Position numbers and translations under genes: made by a program. Positions 27,983 to 37,601 of a stretch of DNA of 64,000 nt are shown one piece after another; the stretch's first letter is position 1, and each line of letters begins with the position of its first letter. Below the pieces are notes generated by a model, which searched no databases, was not told the origin of the DNA, and saw only the letters and a list, made by a program, of their open reading frames with translations. Origin of the DNA: Sulfitobacter undariae (GTDB lineage: Bacteria; Pseudomonadota; Alphaproteobacteria; Rhodobacterales; Rhodobacteraceae); contig NZ_JACIEI010000002.1 of NCBI RefSeq assembly GCF_014196805.1, positions 1 through 64,000 on the forward strand, given 5' to 3'.

Positions 27983-27988
27983 CCGCAG

Positions 27989-30900
27989 ATGCATGTCATC
28001 TTTCGCGAAAGTCATGGGTTGGAAGAGACCGAGACACCCACAGATCTGGGGCAGGATGCTGCTGATCTGGTGGTGCTTTCGCTCTCGGATTCCGATCTGG
28101 GCGCTTTCGCGGAAGGCTGGCATCGCGGCGGCGGGCGCGAGGGCAATCTGCCCTCGCTTCGCTTGGCCAATATCGCCGCGCTAAAACACCCGCTGTCGGT
28201 TGATACCTATGTTGAACAAACGCTGGCTGGGGCGCGGGGCATATTGATCCGCCTGATCGGTGGCGTGCCTTACTGGCCTTACGGTCTTCAGCAGATCAAG
28301 GCCTTGGCCGAGGCACGTGGCATTGCTTTGGCGGTGCTTCCTGCCGATGGCCGAGAAGACAGCAGGCTAGATGAAATCTCGACTTTGCCTGTGTCCACGC
28401 TGCGCCGTTTAACACATCTGTGCGATACAGGGGGTGTCGTTGCAGCACAGGCTGCCTTGGCGCAGTTGTCTTTGGCCGCAGGTTTATATGCAGGGCCTGT
28501 CCCGGGCGATAAAGGTGTGCCGCCCTTTGGTGCTTGGACACCCGAGGCTGGCCCCGCCGCGTCGCTTGCTACCTTGGGGCAGGCACAAACGGGCACGCAC
28601 CGCATTGCGATCATATTCTATCGCTCCTATCTGGTGGCGGCTGACCTTGCCCCCATGGCTGCGTTATTTAGTGAATTTCGGGCACGCGGTTGCGCAGTCA
28701 CAGCCTTCTTCGCCCCCTCCCTGAAATCGCCAGAGGCGGCCCAATGGCTGCGCGAACAGCTTGCCGAATTCCAGCCAGATGCCATCGTGAATGCTACTGC
28801 GTTTTCTGGCAAAGGCGATGACGGGACTTCGCCGTTAGATGCGGCAGATGTGCCTGTTTTTCAAGTTGCGTTGGCCACTTCCACGCGGGAGGCTTGGGCA
28901 ACATCGGAGCGCGGATTGTCACCCGCTGATCTTGCGATGCATGTGGTGCTGCCCGAGGTTGACGGGCGCATTTTGGCGGGCGTCGCATCGTTCAAAGAAA
29001 TGGGCCAGCGTGACGACGATTTGCAATTCGCACGCAACGTGCACGCCCCAGACCACAGCCGTATCCACGCCATTTGCGGGCGTGTGATGGGGTGGCTTGG
29101 GTTGGCTGCAAAAACACCTGAACAGCGCCGCGTGACCGTGCTGCTGTCTACCTATCCGGGCAAAGACTGGAACATGGGCCATGCGGTTGGGTTGGATGCG
29201 TTGCAGTCCACCGATGCTATTTTGCAAGACCTGACAGACGCAGGGTATAATCTGGGCGGCGAGGCGCGCCTGCCTTTAGAGGATGCTCTTGCAGACAAGC
29301 ACCTAAGTTGGCCTTTGTCTGAGTATAAATCCGCTCTGGAAAATCTTCCGCAATCCTTACAAGACGACCTGCAAGCAGCATGGGGCGCAGCCGAGGACGA
29401 TGCGGATTGCCATGACGGCGTATTCTGGTTTGCCGCAAGGCAGCACGCCAATATCACAATCGCGCTTCAGCCCGAACGCGGCATGTCTCAAGGCCGTGAA
29501 GAAAGCTATCACGACCTGTCCAGCACCCCGCGTCATGCCTATGTGGCCTTTTACCTTTGGGCACAGCAAAGCAGTGATGCCTTGGTGCATATCGGCGCGC
29601 ATGGCACGTTGGAGTGGTTGCCGGGTAAATCTGTGGCCCTATCCGATGCCTGCTGGCCCGAGGCGCTGACAGGGGCGTTGCCCGTTATTTATCCGTTTAT
29701 CGTCAACGATCCGGGTGAAGCCGCACAAGCCAAACGGCGGATTGGCGCAGTGACTTTGGGCCATATTCCCCCGCCGATGATAGAGAGTGGCACGCCTGAC
29801 CGTTTGGCGCGGCTAGAGGCTTTGTTGGACGAGTTTTCGAACGCCGACGGGTTGGACCCGCGCCGCCGCGATAGGCTGCAAGGTGACATTCGCGCAGAGG
29901 CGCAGGCGCAAGGGGTTGAACGTGATCTGGGCCTTGATGAGGCCAGTTGCAGCGCCGAGGTAATTTCCAGCATTGACCGTTTTGTCTGTGATATCAAAGA
30001 AAGCCAGTTTGGCGAGGGCCTGCACATTTGGGGCAGGGCACCCGCCACAGACGCGCCTTTTGCCACCGCTAATTCCGTACAAAGCGAACGCCAGTCGTTG
30101 TTGGATGCTTTGAACGGGCGGCGCATTTCTGCGGGGCCGTCTGGATCGCCTTATCGGGGGCGGCGTGATGTGTTGCCCACAGGGCGTAACTTGTTCACGA
30201 CCGATCCACGCGGCGTGCCAACACGGGCGGCTTATGCGCAGGGTCAAACATTGGCAGAAGAGCTTGTCCGCCGCCATTTACAAGACGAAGGCGATTGGCC
30301 GCGCAATGTTATCGTTGATCTTTGGGGGTCGGCGACGATGCGCACCGCCGGAGAAGAATTCGGCATGGCGCTGTGTTTGCTTGGTGTGCGCCCTATCTGG
30401 GATGCGGGATCAGAACGTGTGTCCGGCATCGAAGTGCTGCCTATAACTGAGTTGAACCGCCCACGTATCGACGTGACGCTTCGGGTGTCTGGTCTGTTCC
30501 GTGATGTATTCCCGACACTGTCCGCCTTGTTCGCCCAAGCCATCCGCGCCTTGGCGCAGCGCGAGGAAGCTAGCGATTGGAATCCGTTTGTAGGGCGTGA
30601 GGATTTGGCGCGTGTTTATGGGCCTGCACCGGGGGAATTCGGCCTTGGCATGGGCAAGGCGTTGGACATCTATACCGAAGACAGCAGGCGGGCAGCAGGC
30701 GAAGCGTGGCTCAAGGCGAGCAGTTGGGCGCTGGATGGCGACCACGCGGCACAAGATGCGTCAGGCATCGCAATCCGCGTTGCGGCGGCGGATAGTTTTG
30801 TGCACCTGCAAGACCTGCCTGAAACCGATTTGCTATTGGCCAATGATTACGCGGCGCATGAAGCAGGCTTTGCTGCCGCGCAGCGGGTCACGGGTGGGGC

Positions 30901-31291
30901 GGCAAAACTTTACCATGTAGATAACACCGATCCGACGCGCCCTCGTGCTCGCGGTCTGAGTGAAGAAATTGCCCGTGTGGTTCAGGCCCGCGCAGCGCAT
31001 CCCGCATGGATTGCAGGCATGAAACAGCACGGGTTTCGCGGTGCCGCCGAAATCGCTGCAACATTGGATCACATGGCCAGTTTTGCCCATCTGGCGGGGG
31101 CCGTGTCGCCACATCTGTTTGATCTCTATCATGATGTGACTCTGGGTGATCCTGAAACTGACGGGTTTTTACGGGACGCCAATCCGCAAGCGCATGCCGC
31201 GATGCAGGCTCGTTTTGCGGCTTTGCTGGAAGCGGGCCTGTGGCAAACGCGACGCAATTCGATTTTGGCGCATATGGAGCGGTTGGAATGA
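27989..31291 (+). CDS. cobN: Cobaltochelatase subunit CobN
   Basis: Large subunit of the aerobic, ATP-dependent cobaltochelatase, which inserts cobalt into hydrogenobyrinic acid a,c-diamide together with CobS and CobT (not in this window). At 1100 aa it is shorter than the roughly 1270-aa Pseudomonas protein but covers the CobN/BchH core, with YWPYGLQQIKALAEARG, HIGAHGTLEWLPGKSVAL and NLFTTDPRGVPTRAAYAQG. The stop overlaps the cobG start (ATGA-type coupling). Confidence 0.95.
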   Translation: MHVIFRESHGLEETETPTDLGQDAADLVVLSLSDSDLGAFAEGWHRGGGREGNLPSLRLANIAALKHPLSVDTYVEQTLAGARGILIRLIGGVPYWPYGLQQIKALAEARGIALAVLPADGREDSRLDEISTLPVSTLRRLTHLCDTGGVVAAQAALAQLSLAAGLYAGPVPGDKGVPPFGAWTPEAGPAASLATLGQAQTGTHRIAIIFYRSYLVAADLAPMAALFSEFRARGCAVTAFFAPSLKSPEAAQWLREQLAEFQPDAIVNATAFSGKGDDGTSPLDAADVPVFQVALATSTREAWATSERGLSPADLAMHVVLPEVDGRILAGVASFKEMGQRDDDLQFARNVHAPDHSRIHAICGRVMGWLGLAAKTPEQRRVTVLLSTYPGKDWNMGHAVGLDALQSTDAILQDLTDAGYNLGGEARLPLEDALADKHLSWPLSEYKSALENLPQSLQDDLQAAWGAAEDDADCHDGVFWFAARQHANITIALQPERGMSQGREESYHDLSSTPRHAYVAFYLWAQQSSDALVHIGAHGTLEWLPGKSVALSDACWPEALTGALPVIYPFIVNDPGEAAQAKRRIGAVTLGHIPPPMIESGTPDRLARLEALLDEFSNADGLDPRRRDRLQGDIRAEAQAQGVERDLGLDEASCSAEVISSIDRFVCDIKESQFGEGLHIWGRAPATDAPFATANSVQSERQSLLDALNGRRISAGPSGSPYRGRRDVLPTGRNLFTTDPRGVPTRAAYAQGQTLAEELVRRHLQDEGDWPRNVIVDLWGSATMRTAGEEFGMALCLLGVRPIWDAGSERVSGIEVLPITELNRPRIDVTLRVSGLFRDVFPTLSALFAQAIRALAQREEASDWNPFVGREDLARVYGPAPGEFGLGMGKALDIYTEDSRRAAGEAWLKASSWALDGDHAAQDASGIAIRVAAADSFVHLQDLPETDLLLANDYAAHEAGFAAAQRVTGGAAKLYHVDNTDPTRPRARGLSEEIARVVQARAAHPAWIAGMKQHGFRGAAEIAATLDHMASFAHLAGAVSPHLFDLYHDVTLGDPETDGFLRDANPQAHAAMQARFAALLEAGLWQTRRNSILAHMERLE

Positions 31292-32415
31292 CCGCCGCCC
31301 CCATGGTCAAGGGCTGGTGTCCGGGCGCGTATAAACCGATGATGTCGGTGGACGGGCTGGTTGTGCGTATTCGTCCGCGTATGGCGCGAATAGAGGCAGA
31401 GCAGGCCACAGGGCTTTGTGAAGTCGCGTTGCAATATGGCTCGGGTCACATTGATCTGACCAACCGCGCCAATCTGCAAATCCGTGGTGTTGCCGAAGCG
31501 GATCATGAGGTGGTTGTGGCACGGCTGGGCGCCTTGGGTCTGCTGGACGCCGACCCTGAGATGGAAGGCCGTCGCAATATTCTGGTGACACCGTTCTGGG
31601 AAGGGGGGGATTTAGCTGAGACTCTTGGACTGGAACTATTGGAACGGCTGGCAGAACTGCCCCGATTGCCTGCTAAAATCGGATTTGCCATTGATTGCGC
31701 GGATACGGGGCCGCTGTTGACCCAAGACCCCGCCGACATCCGTCTTGAACAAGGTGCAGATGGGCTGATCTTACGTGCAGAGGACTGCCCTGCTGGGCGA
31801 GCCGTCACACCCGAGACTGCAATACCTGCGCTGATTGAAATGGCACAGTGGCTGGCTGATCATATCACACCGGATGCGCGGCGCATGTCTGCGGTGGTTG
31901 CTAACTCGCCTCTGCCGGAAGAATGGACCGCCGTAAAAGCCTCTGCACCTGCCACAAGACCCGTTTTGGGTCTGTCACCGTTTGGGGCCTTGGTTGCTGC
32001 GCCGTTTGGGCAGATTGATGCGCAAGCGCTGCTGGCGTGCTTTGCAACGGGGGTTAAAGGGCTGCGCCTTACGCCGTGGCGTGCGCTGTTGCTGGAGGGT
32101 GGCCAGATGCCGTCTGGTCCTGCTTTCATTGCCAATCCTGCCGATCCTCTCTTGCGTGTTGATGCCTGCGTGGGCGCGCCGCACTGCGCCTCGGCCCATG
32201 CACAGACCCGCATTTTAGCGCGGCAATTGGCACCGTTGTCCAAAGGCAGACTACATGTCTCTGGCTGCGCCAAAGGCTGCGCACGTTCTGGCACTGCAGA
32301 TGTTGTTCTGATTGCGCAAGGCGACACATTTTCACTCGTAAAAGACGGGCGCGTCAGCGATACGCCTGTTAAAACAGGGCTACGCCCGACAGACCTTTTG
32401 ACCGGAGTTTTCTAG
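31288..32415 (+). CDS. cobG: Precorrin-3B synthase CobG
   Basis: Oxygen-dependent monooxygenase converting precorrin-3A to precorrin-3B, the hallmark of the aerobic B12 route. The 375-aa product has the nitrite/sulfite-reductase ferredoxin-like repeats (GCPGAYKP-like GWCPGAYKPM, and the GSGHIDLTNRANLQIRGV segment) and the C-terminal Fe-S ligand set in VGAPHCASAHAQT and VSGCAKGCARS. The frame opens earlier, but ATG 31288 overlaps the cobN stop and gives the family start. cobH follows after 6 nt. Confidence 0.92.
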   Translation: MTAAPMVKGWCPGAYKPMMSVDGLVVRIRPRMARIEAEQATGLCEVALQYGSGHIDLTNRANLQIRGVAEADHEVVVARLGALGLLDADPEMEGRRNILVTPFWEGGDLAETLGLELLERLAELPRLPAKIGFAIDCADTGPLLTQDPADIRLEQGADGLILRAEDCPAGRAVTPETAIPALIEMAQWLADHITPDARRMSAVVANSPLPEEWTAVKASAPATRPVLGLSPFGALVAAPFGQIDAQALLACFATGVKGLRLTPWRALLLEGGQMPSGPAFIANPADPLLRVDACVGAPHCASAHAQTRILARQLAPLSKGRLHVSGCAKGCARSGTADVVLIAQGDTFSLVKDGRVSDTPVKTGLRPTDLLTGVF

Positions 32416-32421
32416 AGCCTG

Positions 32422-33051
32422 ATGCCTTATAAATATGTCATGGATGGTGCGGCCATCTACAAAGAATCCTTTTCGATCATCCGCAGCGAAGCGGCGCTGG
32501 ATGGGTTTTCGCCCGAAGAAGAACCTATTGTTGTACGCATGATCCATGCAGCGGGCTTGGTCGGGCTGGAAAAACATGTGCGCATGTCGCCAGATTTTGC
32601 TGTGGCTGCGCGCAACGCATTGGCCGCTGGTGCGCCAATTTTATGTGATGCGCATATGGTATCCGAAGGCGTGACGCGTACACGGTTGCCCGCAAATAAC
32701 GAGGTGATCTGCACCCTGCGCCATGACGGTGTGCGCGAATTGGCAACCGAGACGGGTAACACCCGTTCCGCTGCTGCGCTAGAACTGTGGCGGCCCCATT
32801 TGGCGGGGGCATTGGTGGCGATTGGCAATGCGCCAACTGCGTTGTTCCATCTGCTGAACATGCTCGAAGACCCCGATTGCCCACGTCCTGCGGCGATCAT
32901 CGGTTGCCCTGTTGGCTTTGTCGGCGCACGCGAGAGCAAAGATGCGCTATGGGCGGATCAACCCGTACCGTCGCTGATTGTTGAGGGCAGGTTGGGCGGT
33001 AGCGCGATCACTGTCGCCGCCGTCAACGCCATCGCAAGTTACGCAGAATGA
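32422..33051 (+). CDS. cobH: Precorrin-8X methylmutase
   Basis: Moves the C-11 methyl group to C-12, turning precorrin-8x into hydrogenobyrinic acid. The 209-aa product carries the catalytic His in VRMIHAAGLVGL (His 42), the CDAHMVSEGV segment and IGCPVGFVGARESK near the end. Full length for the family. Its stop overlaps cobI by 4 nt. Confidence 0.95.
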   Translation: MPYKYVMDGAAIYKESFSIIRSEAALDGFSPEEEPIVVRMIHAAGLVGLEKHVRMSPDFAVAARNALAAGAPILCDAHMVSEGVTRTRLPANNEVICTLRHDGVRELATETGNTRSAAALELWRPHLAGALVAIGNAPTALFHLLNMLEDPDCPRPAAIIGCPVGFVGARESKDALWADQPVPSLIVEGRLGGSAITVAAVNAIASYAE

Positions 33052-33776
33052 GCGCGGGAACAATCCACGGCGTCGGGCTGGGATCGGGTGACCCAGATCT
33101 GATGACGGTACGTGCTCACCGCCTGCTGACGAACGCACGGCATGTTGCCTATTTCCGCAAGGCGGGCCGCGAAGGGCAGGCGCGCAAGATCATCGAAGGA
33201 TTGCTGCGCCCTGATGTGATCGAATTTCCGATGGAATATCCCGTCACCACTGAAATCGCGTTGGGCGATCCTGCCTATAACGAACAGCTGTCTGGCTTTT
33301 ACGCCGAATGCGCTGCGCATTTGCTGGCCTTGGCAAAAGGCGGCGAAGATGTTGTGGTGCTGAGCGAAGGCGATCCGTTTTTCTACGGTTCTTTCATGCA
33401 CATCTATACGCGGGTACGTGACCATGTGCCTGTGCAGGTTGTACCTGCGGTCACGGGCATGTCCGCCGCATGGAGCGCCACAGGCGAGCCGATCACTTGG
33501 GGCGATGATATCCTTACGGTGTTGATGGCGACGCTGAGTGTGGAAGAGTTGACCGCACGGATGAAAACCACTGATGCGCTGGTGGTGATGAAGATTGGGC
33601 GCAACATTGACAAGGTGCGCGAGGCGCTGAAGGCGGCGGGTAAATTCGACGATGCTTGGTTGGTGGAATATGCCAGTATGCCAGAGCAAACCGTGCAGAA
33701 GCTGTCAGAAACACAAGGCCGCGCGGTGCCGTATTTCTCAATTGTTATTGTACACGGACAGGGGCGCAGACCATGA
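33048..33776 (+). CDS. cobI: Precorrin-2 C20-methyltransferase
   Basis: SAM-dependent methyltransferase that makes precorrin-3A. The 242-aa tetrapyrrole methylase has GVGLGSGDPDLMTVRAHRLL, VVVLSEGDPFFYGSFMHIY and VPAVTGMSAAWSATGEPIT, all diagnostic of CobI/CbiL. It is coupled at both ends by ATGA overlaps (with cobH and cobJ). Confidence 0.95.
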   Translation: MSAGTIHGVGLGSGDPDLMTVRAHRLLTNARHVAYFRKAGREGQARKIIEGLLRPDVIEFPMEYPVTTEIALGDPAYNEQLSGFYAECAAHLLALAKGGEDVVVLSEGDPFFYGSFMHIYTRVRDHVPVQVVPAVTGMSAAWSATGEPITWGDDILTVLMATLSVEELTARMKTTDALVVMKIGRNIDKVREALKAAGKFDDAWLVEYASMPEQTVQKLSETQGRAVPYFSIVIVHGQGRRP

Positions 33777-34525
33777 CAGGCTGGGTGAAAATTGTCGGGC
33801 TTGGACCCGGCGCAGAGGAACTGGTCACAGCGCAAGTGCAGGATGCTTTGGCGCAGGCCACGGATGTCATCGGTTACATTCCCTATGTTGCACGGGTTGC
33901 GCCGCGTGTGGGGCTGACGCTGCACCCCAGTGATAACCGCGTAGAGATAGACCGCGCCAATCACGCGCTGGAACTGGCGGCGCAAGGCCGTCAGGTGGTG
34001 GTGGTGTCATCGGGTGATCCGGGTGTGTTTGCCATGGGTTCGGCTGTGTTTGAGGCGCTTGAGGCAGGGCCGTCAAACTGGCTTGAGCTGGATATCGAAG
34101 TGCAGCCGGGAATTACCGCGATGCTGGCAGCGGCGGCACGGATTGGTGCGCCCTTGGGGCATGATTTTTGTACAATCAACCTGAGTGATAATCTCAAACC
34201 ATGGAGCCTGATTGAGAAACGCCTGCGGTTGGCCGTTGAGGGCGATTTCGCCATGGCGTTTTACAATCCGCGCTCCAAATCACGGCCAGAAGGCTTTGTT
34301 CGGACGCTGGAAATTCTGCAAGACGCCTGCAAGGATTCCCGGCCCATCATCTTTGCCCGTGCCGTATCCACGCCTGAGGAAGACATTCGCGTTGTGCCCT
34401 TGACCCAAGCCCGTCCCGAAATGGCGGATATGCGCACGGTTGTTATTGTCGGCGCGTCGAATACACGGATCATTTCCCGTGCACAGGGCCCGATTGTTTA
34501 TACGCCACGGTCCGTGTTGTCATGA
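33773..34525 (+). CDS. cobJ: Precorrin-3B C17-methyltransferase
   Basis: Methylates C-17 and drives ring contraction to precorrin-4. The 250-aa product shows GLGPGAEELVTAQVQDAL, the family wording VVVSSGDPGVFAMGSAVFE, PGITAMLAAAARIGAPLGHD split across two helices, and FYNPRSKSRPEG. ATG 33773 overlaps the cobI stop; the longer frame to 33656 runs through cobI and is rejected. The last 28 nt overlap antisense cobK. Confidence 0.95.
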   Translation: MTGWVKIVGLGPGAEELVTAQVQDALAQATDVIGYIPYVARVAPRVGLTLHPSDNRVEIDRANHALELAAQGRQVVVVSSGDPGVFAMGSAVFEALEAGPSNWLELDIEVQPGITAMLAAAARIGAPLGHDFCTINLSDNLKPWSLIEKRLRLAVEGDFAMAFYNPRSKSRPEGFVRTLEILQDACKDSRPIIFARAVSTPEEDIRVVPLTQARPEMADMRTVVIVGASNTRIISRAQGPIVYTPRSVLS

Positions 34526-35253
34526 CCCAACCACGCCATAACGGCGGCAACGTTGTAAACCTCTGGGCGGGGCGGCAGAACGGGTCTGTTGATCATGATC
34601 ACGGGCAGGTTCAGGCTGCGTGCGGCCAGCAGCTTGGCCTGTGCGCCTGTACCGCCCGAGTTTTTGGACACGACGTGGGTAATCTGATGTTGGTGCATCA
34701 AGGCCAGATCCCCTTGGACGGTAAAGGGGCCACGGTCAACCACAACAGCATGGTCTGCAAAGGGCAGCGGGGCGTCTGGTGCATCCACAAGCCGCAACAG
34801 ATAGAAGTGCTGGGGGTTCGGTGCGAAGTCTTGCAAATGCATACGCCCCACGGCCAGCATAATACGCGCCTGCGGCATGTTCAGCGCGGCAACAGCGGCA
34901 GGAATATCGGCGACATCGGCCCAGTTGTCACCCGCTTCGGCATGCCACGGCGCACGGGTCAGTGCGATCAGCGGAATCTTGGCCGCTTGGCTGGCCAGAA
35001 CCGCATTCAGGCTCATCTGCGCGGCAAAGGGATGGGTTGCGTCAATCAGATGGGTGATTTTGTGATCTGTGATATAGCGCGTCAACCCATCGGCATCGCC
35101 AAAGCCACCAACGCGCTGCGGAAGCGGATGTCTGATCGGGCGGGCCACACGGCCTGCCAGCGAAACAGTGCCCGCTTGCCCCGCTTCGCTAAAGGCTTTG
35201 CACAGGGCGGTGGCCTCGGTTGTGCCGCCAAGGATCAAAGGGTTCGGGCGCAT
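34498..35253 (-). CDS. cobK: Precorrin-6A reductase CobK
   Basis: NADPH-dependent reductase giving precorrin-6B. The 251-aa product has ILGGTTEATALCKAF at the start, THLIDATHPFAAQMSLNA and VSKNSGGTGAQAKLLAAR, all family motifs. It is the only cob gene in the cluster on the minus strand: tail to tail with cobJ (28-nt overlap) and head to head with cobL, whose ATG shares two bases with its own start (CATG at 35251-35254). AAGGAG lies eight bases before its ATG. It must have its own promoter inside cobL. Confidence 0.94.
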   Translation of the reverse strand: MRPNPLILGGTTEATALCKAFSEAGQAGTVSLAGRVARPIRHPLPQRVGGFGDADGLTRYITDHKITHLIDATHPFAAQMSLNAVLASQAAKIPLIALTRAPWHAEAGDNWADVADIPAAVAALNMPQARIMLAVGRMHLQDFAPNPQHFYLLRLVDAPDAPLPFADHAVVVDRGPFTVQGDLALMHQHQITHVVSKNSGGTGAQAKLLAARSLNLPVIMINRPVLPPRPEVYNVAAVMAWLGHDNTDRGV

Positions 35254-36451
35254 GGGTAGGTCTCCTTGGTTAAGCATCGTGGGTCTGGGCGAAAATGGCG
35301 CGGACGGGCTGTGCACCGCAAGCCTTAACGCGCTGCAAACCGCAGAAATTATCATGGGGCCGCCGCGGCATCTGGCTTTGCTGCCCGATGTGAGCGCGCA
35401 ACAGGTCACTTGGCCTGTCCCTTTTACCAACGGCATTGCGCAACTGATGTCGTTTCGCGGCAAACGCGTTGTGATGCTGGCCTCTGGTGATCCTTTTTGG
35501 TTTGGCGCAGGCAGCAGCGTGATGCGCGATTTACAGGCCGACGAATGGGTTGCCTATCCTTCGGTTTCGACCTTTTCGCTGGCCGCTAACATGATGGGCT
35601 GGCCGCTGGAGAAAACGCATTGTTTGGGATTACACGCCGCTCCGCTGGCAAGGATGCGGTCGGCTTTGGCGCATGATGCGCGGTTGATTGTTTTACTGCG
35701 CGATGGCGGGGCGGTTGCCGATGTTGCGGCCTATCTTGATCAGCTGGGTTGGGGCGCGTCAACGATCTCTGTGCTTGAATCTCTTGGTGGTCCAGACGCG
35801 CTGCGCACAGATATTTGTGCGGCGGATCAGATCACAGACGCATTTTCCCATCCTGTTTGCGTGGCGGTTGAGGTGGCTGGCACAGGTGATGCAATGCCGC
35901 TAGCCAGCGGCCGCCCTGATGGGTTGTTTGACAGCGATGGCACCATGACAAAACGTCCCGTTCGGGCCCTGACCCTTTCGGCATTGGCCCCGCGTGCAGG
36001 GCAACATTTGTGGGACATTGGCGGAGGCTCCGGTTCTATCGCGATCGAATGGTTGCTGAGTGACCCAAGCCTGAGTGCAACCACAATAGAGCCTAATGCG
36101 GAGCGTTCTGCGCGTATCGCGGCCAATGCCGCAGCGCTTGGGGTGGACCGCTTGCAGGTTATCCACGGGTTTGCGCCAGAGGTGCTGCGTGATCTGCCCA
36201 AGCCCGACACCGTTTTCATCGGAGGTGGCCTATCGGCGGAGATGTTGGTGTGGCTGGAAGCCCATCTGGCTAAAGGCACACGGCTGGTTGCGAATGCTGT
36301 GACACTGGAAAGCGAAACCCTGTTGATGCAGGCCCAAACGCGGCTGGGCGGGGAGTTGCTGCGGATTGAGCTGTCAAATGCTGCGCCTCTGGGGTCCAAA
36401 CGCGGCTGGAAAGCCAGCTATCCGATTGTGCAATGGAGCGTGGTCCTGTGA
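35252..36451 (+). CDS. cobL: Precorrin-6Y C5,15-methyltransferase (decarboxylating) CobL
   Basis: Bifunctional 399-aa enzyme: an N-terminal CbiE-like tetrapyrrole methylase (LSIVGLGENGADGL, VVMLASGDPFWFGAGSSVM) and a C-terminal CbiT-like Rossmann methyltransferase (LWDIGGGSGSIAIEWLL, TIEPNAERSARIAANA). It adds methyls at C-5 and C-15 and removes the C-12 acetate carboxyl to give precorrin-8x. ATG 35252 is the only start that keeps the SIVGLG strand; it overlaps the antisense cobK start codon. Confidence 0.95.
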   Translation: MGRSPWLSIVGLGENGADGLCTASLNALQTAEIIMGPPRHLALLPDVSAQQVTWPVPFTNGIAQLMSFRGKRVVMLASGDPFWFGAGSSVMRDLQADEWVAYPSVSTFSLAANMMGWPLEKTHCLGLHAAPLARMRSALAHDARLIVLLRDGGAVADVAAYLDQLGWGASTISVLESLGGPDALRTDICAADQITDAFSHPVCVAVEVAGTGDAMPLASGRPDGLFDSDGTMTKRPVRALTLSALAPRAGQHLWDIGGGSGSIAIEWLLSDPSLSATTIEPNAERSARIAANAAALGVDRLQVIHGFAPEVLRDLPKPDTVFIGGGLSAEMLVWLEAHLAKGTRLVANAVTLESETLLMQAQTRLGGELLRIELSNAAPLGSKRGWKASYPIVQWSVVL

Positions 36452-36810
36452 TCGTTGCAGGTTTCGGATTTCGCAGTGGGGCAAGTGCCGATAGCCTGCG
36501 TGCGGCGCTGGCGCTCTGTGATGTTACGCCTGATTGCGTGGCCACCGCAGAGGCCAAAGCCGAGGCCGCGCCTTTTGTCGCCTTGGCACAGGCGCTTGGT
36601 GTTTCTGCCGTTGCGATTTCCGAAGATGATCTGAAACGCATGCCTGTGCACACAATTTCCCAAGCTTCGCTTGCGCGCTACGGCACAGGAAGTGTTGCCG
36701 AAGCCGCCGCCCTTGCCGCCGCAGGCCCTAATGCACGGTTGCTGGCCGTGCGCCAAATTTCCCCCGACAGAATGGCCACCTGCGCCATCGCTACTGGAGA
36801 CCAAATATGA
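36448..36810 (+). CDS. cobE: CobE-type cobalamin biosynthesis protein (CbiG C-terminal domain)
   Basis: A 120-aa single-domain protein matching CobE, the stand-alone form of the C-terminal CbiG domain ([58 protein letters not shown]). CobE is needed for efficient aerobic B12 synthesis, possibly as a tetrapyrrole carrier; its reaction is unclear. GTG 36448 overlaps the cobL stop and has GGAG nine bases ahead; ATG 36433 is the alternative. The stop overlaps cobM. Confidence 0.88.
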   Translation: MIVAGFGFRSGASADSLRAALALCDVTPDCVATAEAKAEAAPFVALAQALGVSAVAISEDDLKRMPVHTISQASLARYGTGSVAEAAALAAAGPNARLLAVRQISPDRMATCAIATGDQI

Positions 36811-37601
36811 CCATCCACTTTATCGGAGCAGGCCCGGGTGCCGCCGATCTTTTGACATTGCGCGGGCGTGATATCATCGCCGCCAGCCCTGTCTGCCTCT
36901 ATGCAGGGTCGCTGGTGCCCGAAGCGATCCTGACCCATTGCCCCGCAGACGCCAAGGTGATCAACACCGCCGCATTGGACCTTGATACGATCATCGGCCA
37001 CATGCGCGAGGCGCATGAGGCGGGCCATGATGTGGCAAGGCTGCATTCTGGCGATTTGTCAGTTTGGTCTGCGATGGGCGAACAGATGCGCCGATTGCGG
37101 GCGTTGGATATTCCCGTATCCGTCACGCCGGGGGTGCCGTCCTTTGCTGCTGCCGCTGCGGCGCTGGGGGCTGAGCTAACCCTGCCGGGCCTTGCACAAT
37201 CGGTGGTTTTGACGCGCACACCGGGGCGGGCATCAAACATGCCAGAAGGCGAAACGCTCAAGAATTTTGCGGCAACGGGAGCGACGTTGGCCATTCACCT
37301 GTCGGTGCAAAACATCAGCACAGTCACTGCTGATCTGACACCTGCTTATGGCGCGGCATGTCCTGTTGCCGTGGTTTACCGCGCCAGTTGGCCTGATCAG
37401 CAGATCATTCGTGGCACGTTGGCGGATATCGAAGCACGTCTGGGCGTAGACATCACCCGCACGGCACTGATCCTTGTCGGCCCTGCGCTTGCGGGAGAGG
37501 GGTTTGACGAAAGCTGTCTTTACGCAGAGAATTACGACAGGCGCTACCGCCCGCAAACCGCCGATAGCCCTTGGGCAAGCTGGAGCCACAATGATGACTG
37601 A
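36807..37601 (+). CDS. cobM: Precorrin-4 C11-methyltransferase
   Basis: Makes precorrin-5. The 264-aa tetrapyrrole methylase has [51 protein letters not shown] and [20 protein letters not shown], the CobM/CbiF set. Overlaps at both ends: cobE stop (4 nt) and cobB start (11 nt). Confidence 0.95.
   Translation: MTIHFIGAGPGAADLLTLRGRDIIAASPVCLYAGSLVPEAILTHCPADAKVINTAALDLDTIIGHMREAHEAGHDVARLHSGDLSVWSAMGEQMRRLRALDIPVSVTPGVPSFAAAAAALGAELTLPGLAQSVVLTRTPGRASNMPEGETLKNFAATGATLAIHLSVQNISTVTADLTPAYGAACPVAVVYRASWPDQQIIRGTLADIEARLGVDITRTALILVGPALAGEGFDESCLYAENYDRRYRPQTADSPWASWSHNDD

Noticed and set aside
27233-28123. 296-codon antisense frame over cobW and the cobN start
   Set aside because: Both sense genes are complete with clear family motifs; the antisense product has no recognisable domain.
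35254-35463. N-terminal extension of cobK to 35463
   Set aside because: The extra 70 residues lie inside cobL, match nothing, and the AAGGAG box plus family motif ILGGTTEA fix the start at 35253.
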